DNA of 64,000 nt from Pseudomonas caricapapayae. Lineage in GTDB: Bacteria > Pseudomonadota > Gammaproteobacteria > Pseudomonadales > Pseudomonadaceae. The number at the start of each line of letters is the position of its first letter. Position 1 is the stretch's first letter. Below the pieces are notes generated by a model. The model saw only the letters and a list, made by a program, of their open reading frames with translations, made no database searches and had not been told where the DNA came from. This document shows positions 43,808 to 51,681 of this stretch, piece by piece. The position numbers were made by a program, and so were the translations under genes. The stretch is from assembly GCF_001400735.1 (NCBI RefSeq), contig NZ_LJPW01000172.1, forward strand, positions 41,032-105,031. Direction: 5' to 3'.

Positions 43808-44218
43808 ATGGCCGACGCCACTCTCGATCACCAACTTGGCCTGCTGGCACACCTGCGCAGCATTCTGGTCGCGCTGGGCGAGGCCGAGCAGGTTCCGGAA
43901 GAAAGCCACGCGCTGTTCATGGAGCGCTTCGACGAACTGGTCGAGCAACTGCCACAGGACCCTATAGAAAGCCAGTATCTGGGACAGGACATTCTGTGTC
44001 AGGTCATCCAGCGCTACCCGCAAATCGCTCATCTGGTACCTCGCGATCTGCTATGGTTTTTTGCCGGTGACTGTCTGCATTTCATGCCGGACGATGAAAT
44101 CGAGCTGTATCAGGCGCTTGAAGAGCGCCGCTACGAGGCCGAGCAGAATGATGAACCGTTCGACTGGAATCAGGAGAAGCAGCTACTGGCCATGTCGACG
44201 CAGGGCAGCAAGCACTGA
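43808..44218 (+). CDS. PA2817-family small protein
   Basis: A 136-residue acidic protein (MADATLDHQLGLLAHLRSIL) with an RDLLWFFAGDCLHFMPDDEI segment that I associate with the PA2817 family of Pseudomonas. It has no signal peptide or membrane segment. The function is unknown. Its place right after fadE is conserved in pseudomonads. Confidence 0.75.
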   Translation: MADATLDHQLGLLAHLRSILVALGEAEQVPEESHALFMERFDELVEQLPQDPIESQYLGQDILCQVIQRYPQIAHLVPRDLLWFFAGDCLHFMPDDEIELYQALEERRYEAEQNDEPFDWNQEKQLLAMSTQGSKH

Positions 44219-44418
44219 TCACTCGATGTATTGAAGCCTGCCTTGAAGGCATTCGGGCGGCTTGCCTCTTCATCTTTGCCCATCGGCTAAAAACCGTGAC
44301 ATATCGATAAATACGATCATTCCGTTCCGGGATTCGAATCAGTTTATCGAACAGCCCGGCATACCATGACACTCCCTATCATCTGATAAGGCCACCTGAT
44401 AAGGAGTGTTCACCTTTC

Positions 44419-45273
44419 ATGACTCAATTTCGCAAAGTCCTGTCGATTCAGGCAGGTCAACCTGCCTCTGACGGCGCGGGTGTCAAACTGACGCGCGTTT
44501 TCGGCGGTCGGGGCGTAGAGCAATTCGATCCTTTCCTGATGCTGGACGAGTTCGGGTCAGATGTGCCTGATGACTACATCGCAGGCTTCCCGCCCCATCC
44601 GCACCGTGGCTTCGAAACAGTGACCTATATGCTTGAAGGTCGCATGCGTCACGAAGACCACATGGGTAATGTCGGCCTGTTGCAGGGCGGCGGCGTACAG
44701 TGGATGACCGCAGCGCGCGGGATCATTCACAGCGAAATGCCTGAACAGGAAGAAGGCACCATGCGAGGTTTTCAGCTGTGGCTGAACCTGCCAGGCAAGA
44801 ACAAGCTGAGTGATGCCAGCTATCAGGATATCCAGCCGGAAAACGTTCCTCACCTGACCACCGAAACCGGTGTGCGAGTGGTGGTATTGGCCGGGCATTT
44901 CGACGATGGTCAGGTTCGACAGGCCGGTGCGGTACAACGCCCGGACACCGAGCCCCTGTACTTTGATTTCAACATGCCCGCTGGCAGTCGTATCAGCCCG
45001 CTCTTGCCTGAAGGGCATCTTGCGTTGCTGTACGTATACGAGGGCAGTATCGAACTGGAAGGCAGCGAACACCTAGTGGGCAAACGCCATCTTGCGCGCC
45101 TGTCTGACACAGGTGATTTGCAGATCAGCAGCGCTCAGGGCGCGCGGGTCTTGTTGATTGCCGGCAAGCCCCTGCGCGAGCCAATCGTGCAGTACGGACC
45201 GTTCGTGATGAACACCCGTGAAGAGATTGATCAGGCATTGCGTGATTTTCGGGAAGATCGTCTGACGGCCTAG
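44419..45273 (+). CDS. pirin family protein
   Basis: The 284-residue bicupin protein has the metal motif FPPHPHRGFETVTYMLEGRM with two of the iron ligands, and GGVQWMTAARGIIHSEMPEQ with the remaining His and Glu. Pirins of this kind (YhhW/YhaK-like) have quercetinase-like activity or redox-sensing roles. Length is normal. The 200-nt region before it contains two copies of CTGATAAGG and nothing else that I recognise. It converges with aceE. Confidence 0.92.
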   Translation: MTQFRKVLSIQAGQPASDGAGVKLTRVFGGRGVEQFDPFLMLDEFGSDVPDDYIAGFPPHPHRGFETVTYMLEGRMRHEDHMGNVGLLQGGGVQWMTAARGIIHSEMPEQEEGTMRGFQLWLNLPGKNKLSDASYQDIQPENVPHLTTETGVRVVVLAGHFDDGQVRQAGAVQRPDTEPLYFDFNMPAGSRISPLLPEGHLALLYVYEGSIELEGSEHLVGKRHLARLSDTGDLQISSAQGARVLLIAGKPLREPIVQYGPFVMNTREEIDQALRDFREDRLTA

Positions 45274-45318
45274 GGTCGATTCAGGCCGTCAGATTTTCCG
45301 CTTGCCTGACTGGCCATC

Positions 45319-45348
45319 GTGAGCAATGCGCAGCACCGCATTGCTCAC
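45319..45348. terminator. hairpin between the pirin and aceE-type genes
   Basis: GTGAGCAATGCG and its exact complement CGCATTGCTCAC enclose a 6-nt loop, between two convergent genes. No T run follows on either side, so termination is likely but not certain. Confidence 0.6.
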
Positions 45349-45394
45349 CAAGTTGCCTGTCAGACGACATCTGCGTGACAGATGACAACCGGAC

Positions 45395-48064
45395 TCAGAC
45401 CAGCACCGGGTTCTGCTTTTCAGGATTGATCTTGTAACGCTCGATGGCACTCGCCACGACCTTGCGCTCGATCTTGCCGTCATCGGCCAGCGCCTTGAGT
45501 GCCGCCACAGCCACGAAGTAGCGGTCTACCTCGAAGAAATGGCGAAGCGACTCGCGCGTATCGGACTGACCAAAGCCATCCGTACCCAGCGCCACGAAAC
45601 GACGCATGGGGACAAACGGGCGGATCTGGTCGGCGAAGATCTTCATGTAATCCGTCGCCACGACAACTGGCCCTTCCCTGTCGGCCAGACAGCTTTCCAC
45701 ATAACTCTGGCGCGGCTCCTGCTCGGGATTCAACAGATTCCAGCGCTCGACGTCCTGGCCTTCACGGCGCAGCTCGGTAAGGCTGGTGACACTCCAGATT
45801 TCGCTGCTTACACCAAAATCGTCCTCCAGCAATCTGGCGGCCGCGATGACCTCCAGAAGGATCGACCCGCAGCCCATCAATTGCACATGCTTGCCGGTAT
45901 TGATCGATGCACTGGCCTGCAACGGGTACATCCCCTTGATAATGCCGGACTCGGCACCCTGGGGCAGATCGGGGTGCGGGTAGTTCTCGTTGAGCAAGGT
46001 GATGTAATAGTAGATGTCTTCATTTTCGGCAAACATGCGCCGCATGCCGTCCTGAATGATCACCGCCAGCTCAAAGGCAAACGTCGGGTCGTAAGACACG
46101 CAGCACGGTATCGTCGACGACATCACATGGCTGTGCCCGTCGTCATGCTGCAGGCCCTCGCCCATCAGCGTGGTCCGGCCAGACGTGGCTCCCAGCAGAA
46201 AGCCTCTGGCCCTTGCATCCCCTGCCGCCCAGGCAAGATCCCCCACTCGCTGGAAGCCAAACATCGAATAGAAGATATAGAACGGCACGGTCATCACGCC
46301 ATGGTTGGCGTAGGACGTACTGGCCGCGATCCATGAAGAAATGGCACCGGATTCGTTCAGCCCTTCCTGCATGATCTGCCCGTCGGTGCTTTCCTTGTAG
46401 TAACTCAGTTGCCCTGCATCCTGTGGCGTGTACAACTGACCGACGTGGGAATGAATACCGATCTGACGGAACAGGTTCTCCATACCAAAGGTTCGGGACT
46501 CGTCCGGCACGATCGGCACGATCAGTTTGCCGATGTTCGGATCCTTGAGCAGGGTCGAGAGGATGCGCACAAAGGCCATGGTCGTCGATATGCCGCGATC
46601 ACCGGTGTTTTTCAGCTGGGTATCCAGTACCGAGAGCGGCGGTATCTGCAGGGTGGCTGCGTCACTGAAACGCGCCGGAATATAGCCGCCCAGTTGCGCA
46701 CGGCGGGCCTTGAGATACAGTGCTTCGGTGCTGCCCTCGACGGGTTTCAGATAAGGCATGTCGCCCAACTGGTCGTCAGTGATATCCAGAGCGAACCGGT
46801 CGCGGAAGGCCTTGATCGCCTCGGCACCGAGCTTTTTCAATTGATGGTTGATGTTCTGCCCTTCGCCTGCCTCGCCCATGCCGAAGCCTTTGACGGTCTT
46901 GGCCAGGATCACGGTCGGCCCGCCCTTGTGGCGCATTGCGGCAGCGTAAGCGTTGTAGACTTTTTCCGGATCGTGCCCACCACGCGACAGCTTCCAGATA
47001 TCGTCATCGCTCAGGTCGCTGACCAGCTCCAGCAACTCCGGGTACTTGCCGAAGAAGTGTTCACGCACGTAAGCGCCGTTCTGGGACTTGTAATTCTGGT
47101 ACTCGCCGTCCACGCATTCCATCATGCGCTGACGCAGCAGCCCGCTCTTGTCCTTCTCCAGCAACGCATCCCAGCCACTGCCCCAGATCACCTTGATCAC
47201 GTTCCAGCCAGCGGCGCGATACAGGCTTTCGAACTCCTGAATTACCTTGCTGTTACCTCGCACCGGGCCGTCAAGACGCTGCAGGTTGCAATTGACCACA
47301 AAGATGATGTTGTCGAGTTTTTCGCGCCCGGCCAGCGCAATGGCCGCCTGGGACTCGGGCTGATCCATCTCGCCATCGCCGAGGAAAGCCCAGACCTTGC
47401 GCCCCTGATGCTCCTTGAGCCCGCGATTCTCCAGATAGCGCATGAAGCGCGCCTGATACGCCGCAGTGATCGGTCCCAGCCCCATCGAAACCGTAGGAAA
47501 TTGCCAGAAATCCGGCATCAGGCGCGGGTGCGGATAGGAAGAGATGCCGTCACGGTCGGTTTCGCGACGGAAGTTGTCCAGCTGCTCTTCGCTCAGGCGA
47601 CCTTCCAGATACGCTCTGCCGTAAATGCCCGGCGATGAATGGCCCTGAATGTAGACCAGGTCGCCGGCAAACTGCTCGGTACGTCCCCGGAAGAAATGGT
47701 CGAACCCGACGTCATAGAGCACGGCTGCTGAGGCATAGGACGCAATATGACCACCTACGCCGGAATGCTTGCCGGCACGCAGGACCATCACCAGTGCGTT
47801 CCAGCGGATGAACGCGTTAATACGCTTCTCGACCTGGAGGTCACCCGGATAAGGCTGCTGACGGTCGCCGGGAATGGTATTGACGTAGGGCGTTGTGACC
47901 CGACCATAGAAATCGCCATGTTGAGCGACATCGAAGTCCAGCAACTGATCGATCAGGTAGTGCGCGCGCGGGCGCCCTTCACTGTTGAGTACTGACTCAA
48001 TCGATTCGAGCCATTCGCGGGTTTCTTGCGGATCCTCGTCAAGAAACCGGGGTTGCTGTGCCAT
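45395..48064 (-). CDS. homodimeric pyruvate dehydrogenase E1-type enzyme, stand-alone
   Basis: The 889-residue protein matches AceE-type E1 over its full length. It has the thiamine-diphosphate motif FLGDGEMDQPESQAAIALAG, followed by the NCNLQRLDGPV segment, and the central HDDGHSHVMSSTIPCCVSYD. E1 oxidatively decarboxylates pyruvate or a close 2-oxo acid. No E2 or E3 gene is adjacent, so it must borrow those subunits or use another acceptor. A MarR gene is divergent and a palindrome (48126-48139) lies 62 nt upstream. It may be an inducible second E1, for pyruvate or 2-oxobutyrate. Confidence 0.9.
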   Translation of the reverse strand: MAQQPRFLDEDPQETREWLESIESVLNSEGRPRAHYLIDQLLDFDVAQHGDFYGRVTTPYVNTIPGDRQQPYPGDLQVEKRINAFIRWNALVMVLRAGKHSGVGGHIASYASAAVLYDVGFDHFFRGRTEQFAGDLVYIQGHSSPGIYGRAYLEGRLSEEQLDNFRRETDRDGISSYPHPRLMPDFWQFPTVSMGLGPITAAYQARFMRYLENRGLKEHQGRKVWAFLGDGEMDQPESQAAIALAGREKLDNIIFVVNCNLQRLDGPVRGNSKVIQEFESLYRAAGWNVIKVIWGSGWDALLEKDKSGLLRQRMMECVDGEYQNYKSQNGAYVREHFFGKYPELLELVSDLSDDDIWKLSRGGHDPEKVYNAYAAAMRHKGGPTVILAKTVKGFGMGEAGEGQNINHQLKKLGAEAIKAFRDRFALDITDDQLGDMPYLKPVEGSTEALYLKARRAQLGGYIPARFSDAATLQIPPLSVLDTQLKNTGDRGISTTMAFVRILSTLLKDPNIGKLIVPIVPDESRTFGMENLFRQIGIHSHVGQLYTPQDAGQLSYYKESTDGQIMQEGLNESGAISSWIAASTSYANHGVMTVPFYIFYSMFGFQRVGDLAWAAGDARARGFLLGATSGRTTLMGEGLQHDDGHSHVMSSTIPCCVSYDPTFAFELAVIIQDGMRRMFAENEDIYYYITLLNENYPHPDLPQGAESGIIKGMYPLQASASINTGKHVQLMGCGSILLEVIAAARLLEDDFGVSSEIWSVTSLTELRREGQDVERWNLLNPEQEPRQSYVESCLADREGPVVVATDYMKIFADQIRPFVPMRRFVALGTDGFGQSDTRESLRHFFEVDRYFVAVAALKALADDGKIERKVVASAIERYKINPEKQNPVLV

Positions 48065-48125
48065 CGTCGTCTCCTACTGTGATGCGGCATTGGACGCCGG
48101 ACAGGCGTCTGCCCTGAAAAATATT

Positions 48126-48139
48126 ATTGCAATTGCAAT
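48126..48139. promoter_or_regulatory. ATTGCAATTGCAAT palindrome, likely MarR operator
   Basis: A perfect 14-bp palindrome, extended with one mismatch to 24 bp (48121-48144), lies between the divergent aceE-type gene and the marR gene. A near copy lies in front of the E1 fragment gene at 49819. Two related palindromes at both E1 promoters, next to a MarR gene, point to this regulator. Confidence 0.65.
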
Positions 48140-48208
48140 CATATGCCGGAATTTATCCCGCGCTCGGTTACTATTGCAACCCTCAAGAATTTCAGACAAA
48201 GGTGACTC

Positions 48209-48661
48209 ATGCCGTCAGCCGAACCGGATACGTGGTTCAGATTCGTCAGGGCGCACCGCTGTCTGATTCGCGAAATCGAGCGACGCCTGGCGGAGGCCAA
48301 GCTGCCTCCCTATGCGTGGTATGACGCACTCTGGGGTGTGGAAAGCGGCCCTCGGGGCATGCGCCGGATGCATGAACTGGCCGATGTCATGGCCATCGAA
48401 CGCTACAACCTGACCCGCCTCATCGACCGTCTTGAAAGCGAAGGGCTGGTGGAGCGCCACAGGTCGGACAGCGATGGTCGAGGCGCTGTGGCAGCGATCA
48501 CCGACAAGGGCCGGGCACTGCGCAAACAGATGTGGCAGATCTACGAAAAGGCAGTCGACGAGCTGTTTCTGACGCAATTCGACGACGCGCAACGTCACCT
48601 GTTCGCTGACGCGCTCGAGCGTGCTGCGCTCGCAGCCCGGCAAAGCGGCGGCAAGGGCTGA
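48209..48661 (+). CDS. MarR family transcriptional regulator
   Basis: A 150-residue protein with the winged helix of the MarR family (MHELADVMAIERYNLTRLID, then RLESEGLVERHRSDSDGRGA, about residues 55-95). An AAAGGTGA ribosome site precedes the ATG. It is divergent from the E1 gene and converges with the E1 fragment gene, their stops being 2 nt apart. The ligand is unknown; a 2-oxo acid or aromatic acid is possible. Confidence 0.9.
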   Translation: MPSAEPDTWFRFVRAHRCLIREIERRLAEAKLPPYAWYDALWGVESGPRGMRRMHELADVMAIERYNLTRLIDRLESEGLVERHRSDSDGRGAVAAITDKGRALRKQMWQIYEKAVDELFLTQFDDAQRHLFADALERAALAARQSGGKG

Positions 48662-48663
48662 CA

Positions 48664-49767
48664 TCAGACCAGCCGATAGCGTTGCAGGGCGAGCTTCAGC
48701 GGCTCGTAGCCCAGTTGTCCGCCCTCCGCAAGCGCGGTCAAGGCCTGAACAACGATCCACTCCGGCCGGGTTGCAGACGTGCCTTGCGGCGCGGCAGAGT
48801 CGGCTCCCACTGCAACGAACCGTCCGGGAACATGTTCACGCAACTGTTCGACCACAGCTTGCGGATAACCGGTAACAGCGACCACGGCATCCTGTCCTTC
48901 GCCCAGGCAGTCACGCAGGTGCCAGGAGCGTCCGATCTGTGCAGGATGGAAACGATTCCAGCGTCGGGCCGAGTCGGCATCGCGCGCCAGCCGGGTATAG
49001 CTGGGGCAACTCCAGATTTCACAATCGACATCCCAGTGCTCCTTGAGCAGGCCGGCAGCCTGACGTACCGAGCGCAGCGCCAGGCCCGCACCCAACAGGC
49101 GTACGCGACGGCCCTCATGACCGGAAACGGCATTGCCAATCCGATACATGCCTTTGACGGCAGCCGCGGCCTGCGTCTCGCTCAACGCACTGACCTCATC
49201 ATTGAATTCGTCATGCAACGCCATGTAATAGAAACCGGCGCGGCCTTCGACATACAGACTGTGCAGGGCGTATAGCGTGATGGCCCGCGCTTCCGCGGCA
49301 TCCGCCGGGTCGTAAGGGTGGCACTTGTGATTTGAAAGCAGCCATAGCGGCAGCCACGGATGAGCCCCTTTGGGCCAGCGAGACGGCAGTGTTTCGATGT
49401 CGTTACAGAAAATTCCGCGCTGGGACGACTCTGACGCGAGCGCGCTCAGTTCGGCCGAGGTTTCGCTGCTGATCATGTAGATCAGAGGCAACTCGACCCT
49501 GCCAGCCTGAGCTGCAAATCTCAAAGGCCAGGCGCTGGCGAGCATGCCCTCCTGTGCACAGGACATGTGCCTGCTGGCTCGTATTACGGCTATCCGCCGT
49601 GATGTATAAGGGTCTCTGGTCAGACGCTCGACGATATCGGCCATCGCAAACAAGGGTGAGCAGCACCCGCGCAGCGCAAGCCCCGCAACCGCCTGAATCT
49701 TTTCCATGCACGCCAGCGCTGCAACCCGGGTTTGCGGCGCCAACTGGTGACCCTCTGCGCTGTTCAT
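48664..49767 (-). CDS. shortened E1/transketolase-like paralogue without the thiamine-diphosphate domain
   Basis: The ATG at 49767 with AAGGAG gives 367 residues. The C-terminal 180 residues align by eye with the end of the E1 encoded next door: KGMYRI with KGMYPL, VDCEIWSCPSYTRLARDADS with the GVSSEIWSVTSLTELRREGQ region, and RRWNRFHP with ERWNLLNP. The N-terminal half matches only weakly the pyrimidine-binding domain, and the GDG cofactor domain is absent. It cannot be a full E1. It may act as a partner of the full enzyme or have a new role. Upstream lies a copy of the MarR-type palindrome. Confidence 0.75.
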   Translation of the reverse strand: MNSAEGHQLAPQTRVAALACMEKIQAVAGLALRGCCSPLFAMADIVERLTRDPYTSRRIAVIRASRHMSCAQEGMLASAWPLRFAAQAGRVELPLIYMISSETSAELSALASESSQRGIFCNDIETLPSRWPKGAHPWLPLWLLSNHKCHPYDPADAAEARAITLYALHSLYVEGRAGFYYMALHDEFNDEVSALSETQAAAAVKGMYRIGNAVSGHEGRRVRLLGAGLALRSVRQAAGLLKEHWDVDCEIWSCPSYTRLARDADSARRWNRFHPAQIGRSWHLRDCLGEGQDAVVAVTGYPQAVVEQLREHVPGRFVAVGADSAAPQGTSATRPEWIVVQALTALAEGGQLGYEPLKLALQRYRLV

Positions 49768-49818
49768 CACTACTCCTTGCTGTCGGACAAGCGTCCTTGC
49801 ACCTTAATGGAACGAAGA

Positions 49819-49836
49819 ATATGATTGCAATCGCAA
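49819..49836. promoter_or_regulatory. second MarR-type palindrome
   Basis: ATATGATTGCAATCGCAA lies about 52 nt upstream of the E1 fragment start. Its first 12 bases are identical to the reverse complement of 48133-48144 at the aceE-type promoter. The second half-site has one mismatch. Confidence 0.6.
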
Positions 49837-50055
49837 CAACACTGCCTTGTTGCAGCGCAGGCCAAGCCCCGACTGCACGTCGACTCGCATGCCAATGCCT
49901 CGATAAACGTTTTTTCGCGGCCAAGCCGTTGTTAAAGAACAAAAGACACAGGAAGTCCATGTTTTTATGTACGACCTGGAATACAAATGGGGATAATGAA
50001 TACGGCAAGGCCGGGAACAAAACAATAAACAAGGTATTACATGGAGGTTCGTACC

Positions 50056-50784
50056 GTGAAAGCCCAACTTGACTGCCCACCGTTCAAGATCAACGGGGCG
50101 CCCGCCCCTCTCCGTCAATTGATCGAAGACTTTGAAAATGACCTGCAGCACATCGGCGATTTCACGTACGCCTACTTTTCCACGCCCAAGACGCGTAACG
50201 CCAAGCCCGTCATTCTGTCCAATTATCCCGATTCCTGGTTGAAATCGTATGTAGCCTCCAACTATCACCTGATTGATCCGATTATCAAACATGCCTGGCA
50301 TAGCATTACGCCATTCTTCTGGAGAGAGGCTCGCAATGCCGTTCAATGTGTAGAGACCGATGATTTCCTGAAGCGGTCGGCCAAATACCAGTTGTCTTCA
50401 GGAGCCACGTTCACCCTGCACGATGCCACTGGGCTTTTCGCCGCATTAAGTCTTTGCAATACCAGGCAACAGAACGACTTCGATCAGAGAATCCGCGAAA
50501 AAGCCGCCGATATCCAGATGAGCCTTATCCGCTTCCATGATCGCCTGATCAAGACCCGGGCACCCCATGAACTCTTTCCGCCGCCTTCCCAGTGCAAGCT
50601 GTCCAGTCGCGAAACAGGCGTGCTGAAATGGGTGGCCATGGGCAAGTCGTACAGCGAAATCGCTGAAATATTTTCCATCTCGGAACGTACCGTGAAATTC
50701 CACATGTCCAACGTCTCAAGCAAGCTTGAAGTGCGCACGGCCAAACAAGCCGTCTACAAAGCTATCAATATGGGCATGGTCTGA
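50056..50784 (+). CDS. ahlR: LuxR-family acyl-homoserine lactone receptor AhlR
   Basis: About 242 residues from a GTG at 50056, which has GGAGG 8 nt upstream; the ATG at 50041 overlaps that site and would add five residues without a site of its own. The N-terminal autoinducer domain keeps the usual Trp66, Tyr70, Asp79, Pro80 and Trp94. The C-terminal LuxR-type helix-turn-helix is at about 177-235 (LSSRETGVLKWVAMGKSYSE, then ISERTVKFHMSNVSSKL). It pairs with ahlI, with one base between the stops of the two convergent genes. Confidence 0.94.
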   Translation: MKAQLDCPPFKINGAPAPLRQLIEDFENDLQHIGDFTYAYFSTPKTRNAKPVILSNYPDSWLKSYVASNYHLIDPIIKHAWHSITPFFWREARNAVQCVETDDFLKRSAKYQLSSGATFTLHDATGLFAALSLCNTRQQNDFDQRIREKAADIQMSLIRFHDRLIKTRAPHELFPPPSQCKLSSRETGVLKWVAMGKSYSEIAEIFSISERTVKFHMSNVSSKLEVRTAKQAVYKAINMGMV

Positions 50785-50785
50785 C

Positions 50786-51463
50786 TCAGGCAGCGCTGTC
50801 CATGCAGGCTCGCGCGGAGGCATCCGCTGCGAGCGTCACCGGCCAGCGCAGCAGGTCATCCGTGACTTGCTGCCTGAGGGCAATGCTCTCGAGTAGCCGT
50901 TGATGATTGTCAGCCGTTACCGGCATTTCCAGCAGCAGCACCGTTTCCCCAGGTGACGCTTCCCCGCTTGACAGCACTCGGTGCTCCCATCCGGATTTTC
51001 GTACGATCCGCGCCATCGCCTTGCTGACTACCGTAATGATCGATTGCAGACCGGACAATGCAGCATGGTTGTGCATGGAAAACAGCAGCATCTCGGTCAG
51101 TGGCGCATGCAAGATACCCAGCGAGCGGGCACGGGCTGTGTCGACAAAGAACCGGCTCGACTCTGCCATGGCAGTATTCTTGGGCGCAGGGTAGTCGAAA
51201 AAACAGCGAAACGGACCTTCCAGCATGTAGGGATCACAGGTATTTATCAGCCGCAGTCCGGCCAGCGGAATTCCGTTCCAGCGTCCGATCAGGTAAGTAG
51301 CAGTGGCACTGTCATACTCATCGAACTCAAACGCATGACTGACACGAACATTCCATTCAAGTCGATCTGAAAAAATCTTTTTGCGCATGGAATACAGTGT
51401 TTCCAGCAATGTAACGGGCATCGTGTTGTAACTGGCTATCTGAAATTCAAACCCGCTCGACAT
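50786..51463 (-). CDS. ahlI: acyl-homoserine lactone synthase AhlI
   Basis: LuxI-type synthase joining S-adenosylmethionine and an acyl-ACP. The ATG at 51463 gives MSSGFEFQIASYNTMPVTLL and 225 residues. Conserved positions are Arg27, Phe31, Trp37, Asp48, Asp51, Arg71, Glu101 and Arg104. The AhlI enzyme of P. syringae makes 3-oxohexanoyl-homoserine lactone, so this product is likely here. A lux box at 51523-51538 faces the gene, which fits positive autoregulation by AhlR. Confidence 0.94.
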   Translation of the reverse strand: MSSGFEFQIASYNTMPVTLLETLYSMRKKIFSDRLEWNVRVSHAFEFDEYDSATATYLIGRWNGIPLAGLRLINTCDPYMLEGPFRCFFDYPAPKNTAMAESSRFFVDTARARSLGILHAPLTEMLLFSMHNHAALSGLQSIITVVSKAMARIVRKSGWEHRVLSSGEASPGETVLLLEMPVTADNHQRLLESIALRQQVTDDLLRWPVTLAADASARACMDSAA

Positions 51464-51522
51464 TATTAAGCTCCCCCTGCGCAACCAGCGTGAAGCATCG
51501 CCTACTTAAGCGTTCAAATCTA

Positions 51523-51538
51523 CTGTACCTAAGAACAG
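51523..51538 (-). promoter_or_regulatory. lux box of ahlI
   Basis: On the minus strand CTGTTCTTAGGTACAG is an imperfect palindrome (6 of 8 pairs) 59 nt before the ahlI ATG. It differs from the box at 51571-51586 in only 2 of 16 bases and points in the opposite direction. AhlR is the obvious binder. Confidence 0.78.
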
Positions 51539-51570
51539 GTCAACCGCCCGAAACACTATTAGCGTACGGT

Positions 51571-51586
51571 TTGTACTTAGGTACAG
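51571..51586 (+). promoter_or_regulatory. lux box of the aminotransferase-Rieske operon
   Basis: TTGTACTTAGGTACAG is an imperfect palindrome (6 of 8 pairs) 95 nt before the first gene of the operon. A possible -10 element AATAAG follows after 16 nt (51603-51608). It puts the operon under the same quorum-sensing control as ahlI. Confidence 0.75.
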
Positions 51587-51681
51587 TGTTATTTCTGCCG
51601 AAAATAAGGAAACCTGCTCCGGCGTTCTGGACAACCAGAACGGCCGCTCCCAAACAATAATGACTCCATAGGGATAATGGT

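Noticed and set aside
44219..44418. Small gene or RNA before the pirin gene
   Set aside because: Only two short CTGATAAGG repeats are visible; there is no terminator and no coding pattern.
46409..47638. 409-codon open frame antisense to the E1 gene
   Set aside because: No motif, and it lies fully inside a gene with clear E1 signatures.
49968..49985. Possible lux box upstream of ahlR (TGTA and TACA arms)
   Set aside because: It does not share the CTTAGGTACAG core of the two boxes near ahlI, and the match is as expected by chance in AT-rich DNA.
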